Notes: generated by a model not told the origin, from the sequence alone. DNA of 64,000 nucleotides from Paenibacillus odorifer (GCF_000758725.1 NZ_CP009428.1:6014001-6078000), one strand, 5' to 3'; positions 24,543-33,605 are shown, numbered from the stretch's first letter. A program made the numbers and translations.

Positions 24543-25727
24543 ATGACTTCTGCTGGACAGGATTCGGCAAAAAAAACAAACATCCCCCAGCCCATCCGAA
24601 GCGATGGCACAGGGGGATTAGATAAAGGACCCCGCGACGTTATGCGGGATCTTGAGAATCCGGATATGTTCGTTCCTCCGGTGACTGATGCGGGCCTGGT
24701 TCCCAATTTGAAATTTTCTTTCTCCGATGCGCATATGCAGCTTAATCATGGTGGCTGGTCCAGAGAAGTAACCGTCAGAGAACTCCCTATCGCAACTACA
24801 CTGGCAGGTGTGAATATGAGCCTGACCCCCGGTGGAGTACGAGAGCTTCACTGGCATCAGCAAGTGGAATGGTCTTATATGCTGTTAGGCCGCGCTCGGA
24901 TTACTGCTGTGGACCAGAATGGGCGGAACTTTATAGCAGATGTAGGACCTGGTGATCTATGGTATTTTCCGCCGGGTATTCCTCACTCTATACAAGGTCT
25001 TGAAGAAGGCTGTGAATTTCTCCTTGTCTTCGACGACGGAAGCTTCTCTGATCTGAATACCTTGTCTATATCCGATTGGTTCGCCCATACGCCCAAAGAG
25101 GTACTTTCAGCTAACTTTGGAATACCTGCCGAGACCTTTGACTCCATCCCCACTGAACAGGTTTACATTTATCAGGATCAAGTTCCCGGCTCATTACAAA
25201 GCCAAAAGGTGCAGTCGCCTTACGGAGAAATTCCACAGAGCTTCAAACATTCGCTATTGGCACAGCCTCCATTGAAGACTCCTGGCGGGAGCGTCAGAAT
25301 CGTTGATTCCAGCAACTTTCCGATCTCCAAGACCGTGGCTGCTGCACTGGTAGAGATTGAACCTGGAGGAATGAGAGAACTCCACTGGCACCCCAACAAC
25401 GATGAGTGGCAATATTATCTTACCGGAAAAGGACGGATGACTGTGTTTGCCGGAAACGGTGCGGCACGTACCTTTAATTACAGGGCTGGCGATGTTGGGT
25501 ATGTTCCTTTTGCATTTGGACATTATATTCAGAACACAGGAGAAGAATCGTTGTGGTTCCTCGAAATGTTCAAAAGTGATCGTTTTGCCGACGTCTCTCT
25601 GAACCAATGGATGGCTCTCACTCCCCATGAATTGGTTCAAAGTAATTTGAACGTTGGACCCGAAGTGACCGATGCCTTACGGAAAGTGAAATGGCCAGTG
25701 GTGAAATACCCTAAGTTAAAAGAATAG
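24543..25727 (+). CDS. Bicupin of the oxalate decarboxylase family, altered lid
   Basis: A 394-residue manganese bicupin. Domain 1 metal ligands are His103, His105, Glu109 (ELHWHQQVEW) and His148; domain 2 ligands are His281, His283, Glu288 (ELHWHPNNDEW) and His327. Substrate arginines Arg100 and Arg278 are kept. The flexible lid over site 1, SENST in B. subtilis OxdC with catalytic Glu162, reads SDLNT here (169-173), so the glutamate is aspartate at residue 170. The ATG at 24543 follows AAAGGAGAACATCTT. No signal peptide. Oxalate to formate and CO2 is the family reaction; the lid change leaves rate or oxidase side activity open. OxdC/OxdD symbol not assigned. Confidence 0.87.
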   Translation: MTSAGQDSAKKTNIPQPIRSDGTGGLDKGPRDVMRDLENPDMFVPPVTDAGLVPNLKFSFSDAHMQLNHGGWSREVTVRELPIATTLAGVNMSLTPGGVRELHWHQQVEWSYMLLGRARITAVDQNGRNFIADVGPGDLWYFPPGIPHSIQGLEEGCEFLLVFDDGSFSDLNTLSISDWFAHTPKEVLSANFGIPAETFDSIPTEQVYIYQDQVPGSLQSQKVQSPYGEIPQSFKHSLLAQPPLKTPGGSVRIVDSSNFPISKTVAAALVEIEPGGMRELHWHPNNDEWQYYLTGKGRMTVFAGNGAARTFNYRAGDVGYVPFAFGHYIQNTGEESLWFLEMFKSDRFADVSLNQWMALTPHELVQSNLNVGPEVTDALRKVKWPVVKYPKLKE

Positions 25728-25745
25728 GTTACTTCCTCCCTTTGC

Positions 25746-26165
25746 TTATTCACCAGTCTCCGCAAAATGTTTGATTCTATCTCCAATCTGGTCACGCACA
25801 CGCTGGAACACTGCCCACTTCTCTTCATCCGTCCCTTGCGCTTTTGCCGGATCATCGAAGCCCCAGTGTTCCCGTTTGACCTTCGGAGGGGTCATTGGAC
25901 ATTTATCCGCAGCATCTCCACATAAGGTAATGACCAGATCCGCGTTGTTCAGCAGATTAGCATCAATAATATCCGAGGTCTGGCCCGTGATATCTATACC
26001 TACTTCGCTCATGGCTTGTACAGCTTTTGGATTTAGACCGTGAGCTTCAATACCGGCACTGTACACGCTCCATCCTTCTCCTAGATATTGCTTAGCCCAG
26101 CCTTCAGCCATCTGACTTCTGCAGGAATTCCCTGTACATAAAAAATAAATTGTTTTCTTGTTCAT
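25746..26165 (-). CDS. arsC: Thioredoxin-coupled arsenate reductase
   Basis: A 139-residue low-molecular-weight phosphatase-fold enzyme that reduces arsenate to arsenite. P-loop CTGNSCRS starts at nucleophile Cys10; the redox relay Cys82 and Cys89 (TLCGDAADKCP) is at the same numbers as in the B. subtilis/S. aureus enzymes. Last gene of the arsR-arsB-arsC operon, 21 bases after arsB. It converges on the bicupin gene with an 18-base gap and no clear hairpin. Confidence 0.95.
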   Translation of the reverse strand: MNKKTIYFLCTGNSCRSQMAEGWAKQYLGEGWSVYSAGIEAHGLNPKAVQAMSEVGIDITGQTSDIIDANLLNNADLVITLCGDAADKCPMTPPKVKREHWGFDDPAKAQGTDEEKWAVFQRVRDQIGDRIKHFAETGE

Positions 26166-26186
26166 CTTGATCTTCCCCTATTCAAA

Positions 26187-27476
26187 TTAGTTAATTAACA
26201 ACCACATATAAAGACCTAAAAGCGTAATAAATAACGTTGGAATGGTTAAAATAATACCTGTCTTAAAATACGTTCCCCAAGAAATCTTCACGCCTTTAGC
26301 CGAAAGTACATGCAGCCACAGCAGTGTGGCGAGTGAGCCAATCGGAGTGATCTTCGGTCCTAAGTCCGAACCTATAACATTCGCATATATTAAAGCCTCT
26401 CTAATGATTCCAGTGGTATGCGTCGCATCAATGGCAAGCGCGTCAATCAGAACGGTAGGCAGATTATTCATCAGCGATGAGATCAATGCAGCTATGAAGC
26501 CCATACCCATCGTTGCGGCAAATAAGCCCTGATCAGCAATAGACCCAATCATCTTAGCAAGTAAATCCGTCAGCCCAACATTCCGAAGTCCATATACTAC
26601 GACATACATTCCAATAGAAAAGAACACAATCGCCCAAGGCGCTCCTGTAATCACTTCTTTCACCTTGACGAAAGGGCTTCTTCTCGCGAGAAGCAGGAAC
26701 AAAATAGCTATGATCCCCGCAACCACAGATACCGGAATACCCAAAAATTCGCTGACAAAATACCCTACCAAAAGAACAACCAATACAATCCATGACAGCT
26801 GGAACATTTTTTTGTCTTTAATCGCCTCATGCGGATCTTTTAGCTGTGAATCGTTAAAGTGCTTGGGAATACTTTTGCGAAAAAAGAAATAGAGCACCAC
26901 GATGCTCGCCACAAGTGAGAACAGCGTAGGTATGATCATCTTGCCTGCATACTCCATAAACGTAATCCCGAAAAAATCCGCCGATACGATATTGACCAGA
27001 TTGCTGACCACGAGCGGCAGTGAGGTGGTATCGGCAATAAAACCGCTGGCGATAATAAACGGAAATACTTTTTTCTCATCAAAATGCAGCGCCCTTACCA
27101 TCGCAAGCACAATAGGCGTAAGAATCAGAGCCGCTCCATCATTCGCAAAAAATGCAGACACTAACGCGCCAAGAACAATGACATACACAAACATTCGTCT
27201 GCCATTCCCGCGGGCAGCCCGTGCCATATGTAAAGCAGCCCATTCAAAAAATCCGATTCGATCCAGAATTAAAGAAATCAGAATAATAGCCACAAACGCT
27301 AAAGTAGCATTCCACACGATCTGCGTTACATCCAGAACATCATTAAAGCTGACTACCCCAGCTAGCAAAGCTATGATCGCGCCACCGCAGGCTGACCATC
27401 CAATCGATAAATTACGGGGCTGCCAGATTACAAGGATTAAAGTTACTAAAAATATAAGGATAGCTACAATAGGCAA
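26187..27476 (-). CDS. arsB: Arsenite efflux pump ArsB
   Basis: A 429-residue membrane carrier with about 12 hydrophobic segments. The first-half motif FFANDGAALILTPI and the second-half motif SSLMNNLPTVL are characteristic of ArsB. It exports the arsenite made by ArsC. It has its own palindrome upstream (27557-27576) in addition to the one before arsR. Confidence 0.93.
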   Translation of the reverse strand: MPIVAILIFLVTLILVIWQPRNLSIGWSACGGAIIALLAGVVSFNDVLDVTQIVWNATLAFVAIILISLILDRIGFFEWAALHMARAARGNGRRMFVYVIVLGALVSAFFANDGAALILTPIVLAMVRALHFDEKKVFPFIIASGFIADTTSLPLVVSNLVNIVSADFFGITFMEYAGKMIIPTLFSLVASIVVLYFFFRKSIPKHFNDSQLKDPHEAIKDKKMFQLSWIVLVVLLVGYFVSEFLGIPVSVVAGIIAILFLLLARRSPFVKVKEVITGAPWAIVFFSIGMYVVVYGLRNVGLTDLLAKMIGSIADQGLFAATMGMGFIAALISSLMNNLPTVLIDALAIDATHTTGIIREALIYANVIGSDLGPKITPIGSLATLLWLHVLSAKGVKISWGTYFKTGIILTIPTLFITLLGLYMWLLIN

Positions 27477-27556
27477 AGTGCCATCCCCCTTTTACTGCCA
27501 ATCCACATCTTTTTCAACACTCCTATATAAGCATGTGACTTCAATCCAACATCATT

Positions 27557-27576
27557 ATATAACTATATGGTTATAT
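27557..27576. promoter_or_regulatory. Second ArsR-type operator, before arsB
   Basis: ATATAAC-N6-GTTATAT, a perfect 7-6-7 inverted repeat with the same geometry as the operator before arsR. It lies in the 128-base gap between arsR and arsB, which suggests an internal regulated promoter or tighter repression. Confidence 0.6.
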
Positions 27577-27604
27577 ATAAATCAAAAAAATCCTTACCTG
27601 AAAT

Positions 27605-27931
27605 TTAGTCGCAGCATGGCTCTTTAGCCTCTTTATTCAGTTCAGCCAATATCGATTTGGTACTAGGCATCTGTTGAAGAACAGCCTTAAGATGTGGTTT
27701 ATCCTCGACATTTAACGAATAATGTACCCACTGTCCCCGCTTGCTTTCCCTAACGATTCCTCTACTTTTCAATTTCCGTAAATGCTGGCTAATCGCCGGC
27801 TGGGAAATGTCAAAGATATCAACGAATTCACACACGCACCATTCCCGCTCTTTCAGAAGAGAAAGCATTGCCAATCGGGTCTTATCTCCGAATAGCTTCA
27901 AGTCTTCAGCAATTTCCGTTAGTGTCTGCAT
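27605..27931 (-). CDS. arsR: Arsenite-responsive ArsR-family repressor
   Basis: A 108-residue winged-helix repressor. The As(III) site is CVCEF (Cys32, Cys34) in helix alpha-3, the recognition helix reads SQPAISQHLRKLK, and the tail ends EPCCD with two further cysteines. AAAGGAGGAG precedes the ATG. First gene of the ars operon; autoregulation through the upstream palindrome is expected. Confidence 0.93.
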   Translation of the reverse strand: MQTLTEIAEDLKLFGDKTRLAMLSLLKEREWCVCEFVDIFDISQPAISQHLRKLKSRGIVRESKRGQWVHYSLNVEDKPHLKAVLQQMPSTKSILAELNKEAKEPCCD

Positions 27932-27956
27932 TCCTTCTCTCCTCCTTTCGAAAGTA

Positions 27957-27976
27957 TATAAGCTAATACTTATATT
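27957..27976. promoter_or_regulatory. ArsR operator before arsR
   Basis: ATATAAG-CTAATA-CTTATAT, a perfect 7-6-7 inverted repeat 26 bases before the arsR start codon. Confidence 0.7.
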
Positions 27977-28012
27977 CTAGTGAACTTACCAGTGGGAAGC
28001 AAGAGTTAATTT

Positions 28013-28552
28013 TTAGCGGGCTACCGTCCACTCATGCTCCAACATACTGAACATCAAAGAATCCCGCCACCCATCTTTAATAAGTAAAGCATCCCTTAAT
28101 CTTCCTTCATAGGTCATACCTATCTTGGTGAGCACCTTGGATGATCCACTATTCCTAGGGTCACAGGTCGCGTATATTCGATGTAGTTGCAGTTCTTCAA
28201 AACCGAACTTTAACATCCGTTTGGCCGCTGCTGTAGCGACTCCCTGTCCCCAGGCATCAGGATGGACAATATAGCCGATTTCACCGCTTCTGTCCGTATG
28301 GCTTCTAATGTTTAATTCAATCATGCCGATCAAATGTTCAGTTCCTACTGCAACTATGGCTTGCGCGAACCGAGTTCTGGGAACTTTTTGAGAGTCTTCT
28401 AGTGCTTGGTTCACAAATGAATGAGTTTGATCAGCAGTATTTGGACCCCAAGCTTGAAAACGACACACCCGCTCCTGTGAACAATACGCATGGACATCAT
28501 TCCAGTCCGTAAACTTCAATTCGCGTAAATAGATAGGACTTCGCTCTAGCAT
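28013..28552 (-). CDS. GNAT acetyltransferase, RimJ/RimL type
   Basis: A 179-residue N-acetyltransferase. The acetyl-CoA loop is AWGQGVATAAAKRML and the HRIYATCDPRNSGSSKVLTKIGMTYEG segment (in two parts) is the RimJ/RimL hallmark. Three ATG codons lie in a row; I use the third, six bases after AGGGGG. It starts 43 bases after the histidine kinase gene on the same strand and may be co-transcribed. Substrate unknown: ribosomal proteins, antibiotics and free amines are all acetylated by relatives. Confidence 0.83.
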   Translation of the reverse strand: MLERSPIYLRELKFTDWNDVHAYCSQERVCRFQAWGPNTADQTHSFVNQALEDSQKVPRTRFAQAIVAVGTEHLIGMIELNIRSHTDRSGEIGYIVHPDAWGQGVATAAAKRMLKFGFEELQLHRIYATCDPRNSGSSKVLTKIGMTYEGRLRDALLIKDGWRDSLMFSMLEHEWTVAR

Positions 28553-28594
28553 CATCATCCCCCTCAAAGTTTGCCTTAAGCTTCAGCTCATTAA

Positions 28595-29938
28595 CTATTC
28601 ATAGGGCTGAGAGATAGGGATCGAGACGATAAACTGGGTTCCTACCCCAACCCTGCTCTCCACTTCTATTTTACAATCATGCATTTTTAGAATTTTTAAT
28701 ACAATGGATAATCCAAGTCCATTCCCTTTATGAACGCTGCTCCGCGCTTTATCCACCATATAAAAACGATCAAAAATGCGGGGCAATGCTGCCTCTGGTA
28801 TGCCTTGACCAGAATCTTTAATAGAAACCTTCACAAACTCTATAGAACGCTCGATTTCGACATGAATGATACCCTCTTGGCTTGTATATTTTATAGCATT
28901 ATTGATTAGGTTTTGCCAGACTTGATCAAATAAATCTTTATCCACCGTAATTTCGCAGGGCAATAAATCTAATTCTATCTGAATGTTTTTCTGTGCCCAT
29001 TGTGGCTCCGCCAGAACGATCGCTCTTCTTAACTGTTCATCCAGCTGAAAAGTGGTGAGATTAACCGGATGATGTTCTGAATCCAGCGAGGCTAATCTAA
29101 GCAGATTGTCACTTAGGCGGGATAAGCGCAGCGTTTCCTGATAAATAATATCCAGATGCTCTTTTTGCTCTTCTACTGGAACGACACCATCTTGCAGCGC
29201 TCTAGTAAACCCTCTAATCGACGTAAGTGGAGACTGCATTTCATGAGAGACATTGCTGACAAAATCATCACGAACTGAATCTATCTTTTGCAGCTCACTA
29301 GCCATATGATTAAAGCTTTCCATCAGTTCCCCGAACTCATCTTGATTTTTATGCGTCAATCGTACAGATAAATCGCCTGATGCCATTTTCTTAGCAGCTT
29401 CCGTCAGACGTTTGATAGGCTTCACAATGAAACCGGACATCAAGAGAATCAGTAAACTTCCGATGACTAAAACCGTTAGAAGTGTAAAAAATACGTTACG
29501 TCTGAATGTGATCAAGCTCGACGAAAAATCAATTTTAATGATTAGCGCAGCTTTATCTTTATCTACGATGGGAATGCCAACAATAGCAACACCAGACTTA
29601 TCACTAAGCATCACCGCGTCTGAGGAATCTGGCTTAAATAGAGCGGAAACCTTCTCCTTATCCACTGTAAAATCAGCATCACTCCACTCATTCACTCTCA
29701 CTTTCGCAATATCGACACCATATTTATTGAGTAGTTTAGTAAATGCCTGTGCTTTTTCCGGATCATCGATTAGGTTAAGCACTTTTGCTACGTCTCCAGC
29801 TACTCTAATGAAGATATGGTTTGGGGTCACATTATTTTCGGAAAACCGTACATTTAGCAAAAAAGAGATCATTAAGCTGACGATCACAATCCCAATGAAC
29901 GTAATGACAATACGCAGACGCAGGCTTTTTTTCAACAT
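28595..29938 (-). CDS. Sensor histidine kinase (OmpR-partner class)
   Basis: A 447-residue membrane kinase. TM1 is at about 8-28 and TM2 at about 155-178, with a 120-residue extracellular sensor between. HAMP follows (KPIKRLTEAAKKMASGDLS), then HisKA with the H-box SNVSHEMQSPLTSI and HATPase with N-box (NLINNAIKYT), DSGQGIP and GNGLGLSIV. Its ATG abuts the TAA of the response regulator. It should sense an envelope stress or peptide and phosphorylate that regulator. Confidence 0.9.
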   Translation of the reverse strand: MLKKSLRLRIVITFIGIVIVSLMISFLLNVRFSENNVTPNHIFIRVAGDVAKVLNLIDDPEKAQAFTKLLNKYGVDIAKVRVNEWSDADFTVDKEKVSALFKPDSSDAVMLSDKSGVAIVGIPIVDKDKAALIIKIDFSSSLITFRRNVFFTLLTVLVIGSLLILLMSGFIVKPIKRLTEAAKKMASGDLSVRLTHKNQDEFGELMESFNHMASELQKIDSVRDDFVSNVSHEMQSPLTSIRGFTRALQDGVVPVEEQKEHLDIIYQETLRLSRLSDNLLRLASLDSEHHPVNLTTFQLDEQLRRAIVLAEPQWAQKNIQIELDLLPCEITVDKDLFDQVWQNLINNAIKYTSQEGIIHVEIERSIEFVKVSIKDSGQGIPEAALPRIFDRFYMVDKARSSVHKGNGLGLSIVLKILKMHDCKIEVESRVGVGTQFIVSIPISQPYE

Positions 29939-30607
29939 TTAGGCCAACTCCAGACGGTATCCAAGTCCTCTTACCGTAGAAATAATTAGCTCGGGAATCG
30001 ATTCAAGTCTTTCTCTCAGACGTTTGATATGCACATCTACCGTACGCTCGTCGCCTTCATAATCGACACCCCAAATATTTTCTATGAGCTGAGAACGCGT
30101 GAATATTTGCCCTGGCGAACCCGCCAGAGCAAATAACAACTCACATTCCTTTTTCTTCAACTCCACCGTTCTCTGAGCCGCAACAACGGTCAAATTCCCC
30201 AGATCAATCATTACTGCGCCTAATTGAATCACACTCGAGGAGGTTAAATGATATCTTTTTAATAGTGATTTTACCCGCAGGACCAATTCTATGGGATCAA
30301 ACGGTTTGACTAAATAATCATCTGATCCGGCATTAAATCCTCTGACTTTGTCCTTAGATTCTCCTCTAGCTGTAACCATCAGAATTGGAATATCGATATA
30401 AGATCGGATATCTTCGGTCAATTCAATACCATCTACATTCGGCATCATTACATCTACAATCGCCAAATCGATCTTTGTATGCGCTAGAATGTCTAATGCC
30501 TCTTGACCGTCTGCTGCTTCCACTACGGAAAATTGGTTTTTTTCAAGATATAATCGTATTAATCTACGGATATGAGAATCATCATCCGCCACTAGAATCG
30601 TGTTCAT
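29939..30607 (-). CDS. OmpR-family response regulator
   Basis: A 222-residue regulator with a receiver domain (DDD near residue 9, phospho-acceptor Asp in DLAIVDVMMPNVDGIEL, KPFDPIEL switch lysine) and a winged-helix DNA-binding domain (DERTVDVHIKRLRERL). It lies 28 bases after the ABC transporter gene and abuts the kinase gene. Likely target: direct repeats in front of the ABC gene. Confidence 0.92.
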   Translation of the reverse strand: MNTILVADDDSHIRRLIRLYLEKNQFSVVEAADGQEALDILAHTKIDLAIVDVMMPNVDGIELTEDIRSYIDIPILMVTARGESKDKVRGFNAGSDDYLVKPFDPIELVLRVKSLLKRYHLTSSSVIQLGAVMIDLGNLTVVAAQRTVELKKKECELLFALAGSPGQIFTRSQLIENIWGVDYEGDERTVDVHIKRLRERLESIPELIISTVRGLGYRLELA

Positions 30608-30635
30608 CTCTCAATTATCCTCTCCGCTAACCTAT

Positions 30636-32597
30636 TTATTCATATCGTAGAGATTCCATTGGATCCAGTTTGGCAGCCTTAGAGGATGGCATCAAACCGG
30701 CGATAATACTAATCAGGGTACTCACAACGATCCCAAATAACACATAATAACCGGATAGATTAATAAGTTTCACTCCAAAAGCATTGTCCAAGAAAATATT
30801 TAACACATAACTAATGACAATGGCAAAGAGTACCGCAAAGATACCGCTGAATACACCTAATAAAGCTGATTCAGAAAAGAATATACGCTTAATATCTTTT
30901 TTCCTTGCGCCAATTGCCCGAAGAATCCCGATTTCCTTAGTCCGTTCCACTACACTGATATATAGCACAACCAATATCATGATCCCTGATACGAGAAGTG
31001 AAATCCCGGCAATACCAGAGAGAACTATAGTAGCCATATTCACATAAGTTGTGATTCGCTCCATGATTTTTGCCGATTGAGAACCTGAGAACCCAGCATC
31101 AACAGCGGCTGCATTAATATCATTCACATATTTCATATCGGTTGCAAAAGCATTAACTTGAATTGGACCTATTGTAATCCCCTTGTCAGCATACATTTGC
31201 TCCAAAGTCTGCGCTGGAAGATAACCCGTGGGTTGCATTTGCGCTCTTGGATCAGTGCTTTCATAAATACCAGAGATAGTCACTTCTTGTTCCAATGTGA
31301 CCGGTTTATGCTTAGCATCCATTTCATTAATATATAGATGAATCGACTTCCCTACCAAAGACTCTGGACTGTCGTTTCCGCTTAATTTACTTGCCGTTTT
31401 CACGGGTAATAATATCTCTTTGTCCTCTGGAAAAGCCCCTGCGGTAATCGTCTCTTTATCAAAAGCATCCGTTAAGGTAGTTAATTGTGTAAGACTAACC
31501 GTCTGATCTGCATAAACCATAGTAGATTTGCCCGAAATGGAAGTGATGGTTTCTACATAATCAACATTTGGAATATTTCGAATGGTATCAATATCGGCAG
31601 CCGTAAACGTTTCGCCCGGCAACATCATTGCCTCTGGACCTTGCATGCCTTTAGCTTCTTCACTGGGTTTAGTTATATCCACGAGTAAAGGATCCATACT
31701 TGAATTAATTTCGTCATTCATATAGTTCGTAATTCCATTCCCTAAGGAAAGCATCAACAGTACGCTTAAAATACCAATAGACCCACCCAAAGCTACCAAT
31801 ACATTACGTTTGGCGTTGAGCTTCATATTCTGCAGAGCCATTTTAAAAGATGCAAATAAACTGAGATTCCGGGATGACCCCTCTCCTCCATCGTAACTAA
31901 TCAAGGAGCGGTCCTTTAACTGAATATCATCTTTAATCCGTCCTTCTTCAACCTTTACGATACGGGTACCAGAGTCGGCTACTTTCTGTGAGTGGGTCAC
32001 GGTAATGACCAATATCCCTCTTTTGGCTATGCTGTCCAATAAGGCTGAAATTTGATCGCCGGTATCCTTGTCCAAGGCCCCTGTAGGTTCATCTGCCAAA
32101 ATAATATCAGGATTATTCGCTAGCGCGCGGGCAATGGACACTCTTTGCTTCTGTCCACCGGACAGCTGATTGGGACGTTTTTTCAGGTGCTCTTTCAAGC
32201 CTACCTCAGTCAAAATATCTATAGCACGTTTATTGCGGTCCTTCTCACTGGTATCCGTCATCTGCATCGCCACTGTAACATTCTCCAAAACTGACAGATG
32301 CGGGATCAGATTGAAATTTTGAAAAACGAAGCCAATATTGTTCTTGCGATAATCATCCATTTCCTTTTCGGTCATCGTGCTTAAATTCTTTCCGCGGACA
32401 AGGACCTCGCCCTCATAATCGGAGTCCATTCCCCCAATGATGTTCATCAGTGTGGACTTTCCGCAGCCAGACTCACCTAGAATAGAGACGAATTCACCTG
32501 TCTCAAAGCTTAGATTCACATCATGGAGTACTGGCACCTTTTCTTTACCGTACAAAGTATATGATTTCTTTACATGTTTAACTTCTAATATTTTCAT
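30636..32597 (-). CDS. MacB-type ABC transporter, ATPase fused to permease
   Basis: A 653-residue fusion. ATPase at 1-225: Walker A GESGCGKST, signature LSGGQKQR, Walker B IILADEPTGALD. The MacB-type permease follows: TM near 265-285, an extracellular domain at about 290-520, and three TMs at about 530-640 ending in FtsX-like AKLDPMESLRYE. Such transporters move peptides or lipids at the cell surface, often for antimicrobial-peptide resistance. It is transcribed ahead of the two-component genes, so the module is likely self-regulated. Confidence 0.9.
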   Translation of the reverse strand: MKILEVKHVKKSYTLYGKEKVPVLHDVNLSFETGEFVSILGESGCGKSTLMNIIGGMDSDYEGEVLVRGKNLSTMTEKEMDDYRKNNIGFVFQNFNLIPHLSVLENVTVAMQMTDTSEKDRNKRAIDILTEVGLKEHLKKRPNQLSGGQKQRVSIARALANNPDIILADEPTGALDKDTGDQISALLDSIAKRGILVITVTHSQKVADSGTRIVKVEEGRIKDDIQLKDRSLISYDGGEGSSRNLSLFASFKMALQNMKLNAKRNVLVALGGSIGILSVLLMLSLGNGITNYMNDEINSSMDPLLVDITKPSEEAKGMQGPEAMMLPGETFTAADIDTIRNIPNVDYVETITSISGKSTMVYADQTVSLTQLTTLTDAFDKETITAGAFPEDKEILLPVKTASKLSGNDSPESLVGKSIHLYINEMDAKHKPVTLEQEVTISGIYESTDPRAQMQPTGYLPAQTLEQMYADKGITIGPIQVNAFATDMKYVNDINAAAVDAGFSGSQSAKIMERITTYVNMATIVLSGIAGISLLVSGIMILVVLYISVVERTKEIGILRAIGARKKDIKRIFFSESALLGVFSGIFAVLFAIVISYVLNIFLDNAFGVKLINLSGYYVLFGIVVSTLISIIAGLMPSSKAAKLDPMESLRYE

Positions 32598-32665
32598 TTG
32601 TTTCTCTTCCTCTCCTGGTCATACTCTATATCTCTTTTGATGTTTCATATCCTAACAAATTTGTG

Positions 32666-32683
32666 TGAACTGATAATGAACTG
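32666..32683 (-). promoter_or_regulatory. Direct-repeat site for an OmpR-type regulator
   Basis: On the minus strand CAGTTCATTAT is followed by CAGTTCACACA: the heptamer CAGTTCA repeats with exact 11-base period, the spacing of OmpR/PhoB-type dimers. It lies about 70-85 bases before the ABC transporter gene that heads the regulator operon. Confidence 0.5.
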
Positions 32684-32736
32684 GATAGCCACATGGAAGA
32701 GTCAGAGCTACAGCAGATATTTAGGTTAAGCAATAT

Positions 32737-32779
32737 AAAAAGGCGAATTCACACTCAAAATGAGTGGAACTCGCCTTTT
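32737..32779 (-). terminator. Terminator of the DinB/47-residue peptide unit
   Basis: AAAAGGCGA and CACTCA pair with TGAGTG and TTCGCCTTTT on the minus strand, then TTTT. It ends the short unit at 32805-33492. Confidence 0.75.
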
Positions 32780-32804
32780 CTATTCGGCTTATTTTCAAAA
32801 GAAA

Positions 32805-32948
32805 TTAGTGCATGAGGTAATAAGCTAATCCTCCAACTTGTTTTCCGGCGTAATAAACGATGTCTATAATCACCACTGTTAATACAAATTTCGAGAGCAG
32901 CGGATATTTCTTAAATAAAGGCTTTATAGTTTTCTCTATGTACTCCAT
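32805..32948 (-). CDS. 47-residue single-span membrane protein
   Basis: The frame reads MEYIEKTIKPLFKKYPLLSK, then a hydrophobic span FVLTVVIIDIVYYAG (about residues 21-35), and ends GGLAYYLMH. AAAGGAAG precedes the ATG at proper spacing, a terminator follows, and the gene starts 17 bases after the DinB-like gene, so it is probably expressed with it. A Lys-rich N-terminus with one or two spans recalls small membrane regulators or leaderless bacteriocin-like peptides, but no family is recognised. Confidence 0.65.
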   Translation of the reverse strand: MEYIEKTIKPLFKKYPLLSKFVLTVVIIDIVYYAGKQVGGLAYYLMH

Positions 32949-32964
32949 TCGCGCGCTTCCTTTC

Positions 32965-33492
32965 TTAAGCTAGTGCTCTTTTTCGGATCAGCCTAATCTG
33001 GCCTCTATGATTGATTTCATCCTCAAAAACGTGAAACCACATAAAATAGTAGTTCGCAGGTTTGTTATGCCAGAATTCCTCTTCAGTATATAACCAATTA
33101 TCATCGACGGTTGCGAATAATTCATAAGTCTTTTGTCTAACTTCATTTAGGCGATCTAAATAATAGCTTAGGTCATTCCCCTTAATATTGGCTCGTCCTT
33201 CGTCGCCTAAATTTAATGCTGGTCCCCATCTTGTTAGCTCTTCTTCAGACAAATCTCTTTGCTCAAACGTTGCCACTTGATATGCATATTCTACAGCAGC
33301 GTAGTGCAATAATAACGCTCCAATAGAGTTACTCTGAGCATCCAATAAATAATCCAGTTGTTCCACAGTTAGACCCTTAACGGCTTCTAATGTTGTATAT
33401 CTTGCATAGTTCATCATGGATAAAAGTCGGCTGATTTGCGGCGAGTAACCTGGGATATCTGTAATCAAAAATAGTTGGTTCATGTCAATCAT
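32965..33492 (-). CDS. DinB-fold (DUF664-like) protein
   Basis: A 175-residue four-helix protein. His residues in ALLLHYAAVEYAYQ and WFHVFEDEINHRGQIRLI are at the metal-ligand positions of the DinB/YfiT superfamily, which includes bacillithiol-dependent transferases and many uncharacterised stress proteins. AAGGAGG precedes the ATG. Precise reaction unknown. Confidence 0.8.
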   Translation of the reverse strand: MIDMNQLFLITDIPGYSPQISRLLSMMNYARYTTLEAVKGLTVEQLDYLLDAQSNSIGALLLHYAAVEYAYQVATFEQRDLSEEELTRWGPALNLGDEGRANIKGNDLSYYLDRLNEVRQKTYELFATVDDNWLYTEEEFWHNKPANYYFMWFHVFEDEINHRGQIRLIRKRALA

Positions 33493-33605
33493 ATGGATGT
33501 TCCTCCTTGATTTCTTCAGAATAATACATCTAAATACCTGAATGGTTCAGAATTATGAATTACAGGTAATGACGATCAAGATGTCAAAGTGAGGTGCTTA
33601 ACACC

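Noticed and set aside
26902..27627. 241-codon plus-strand frame
   Set aside because: Antisense to arsB and the arsR-arsB gap; composition is that of a complemented membrane protein.
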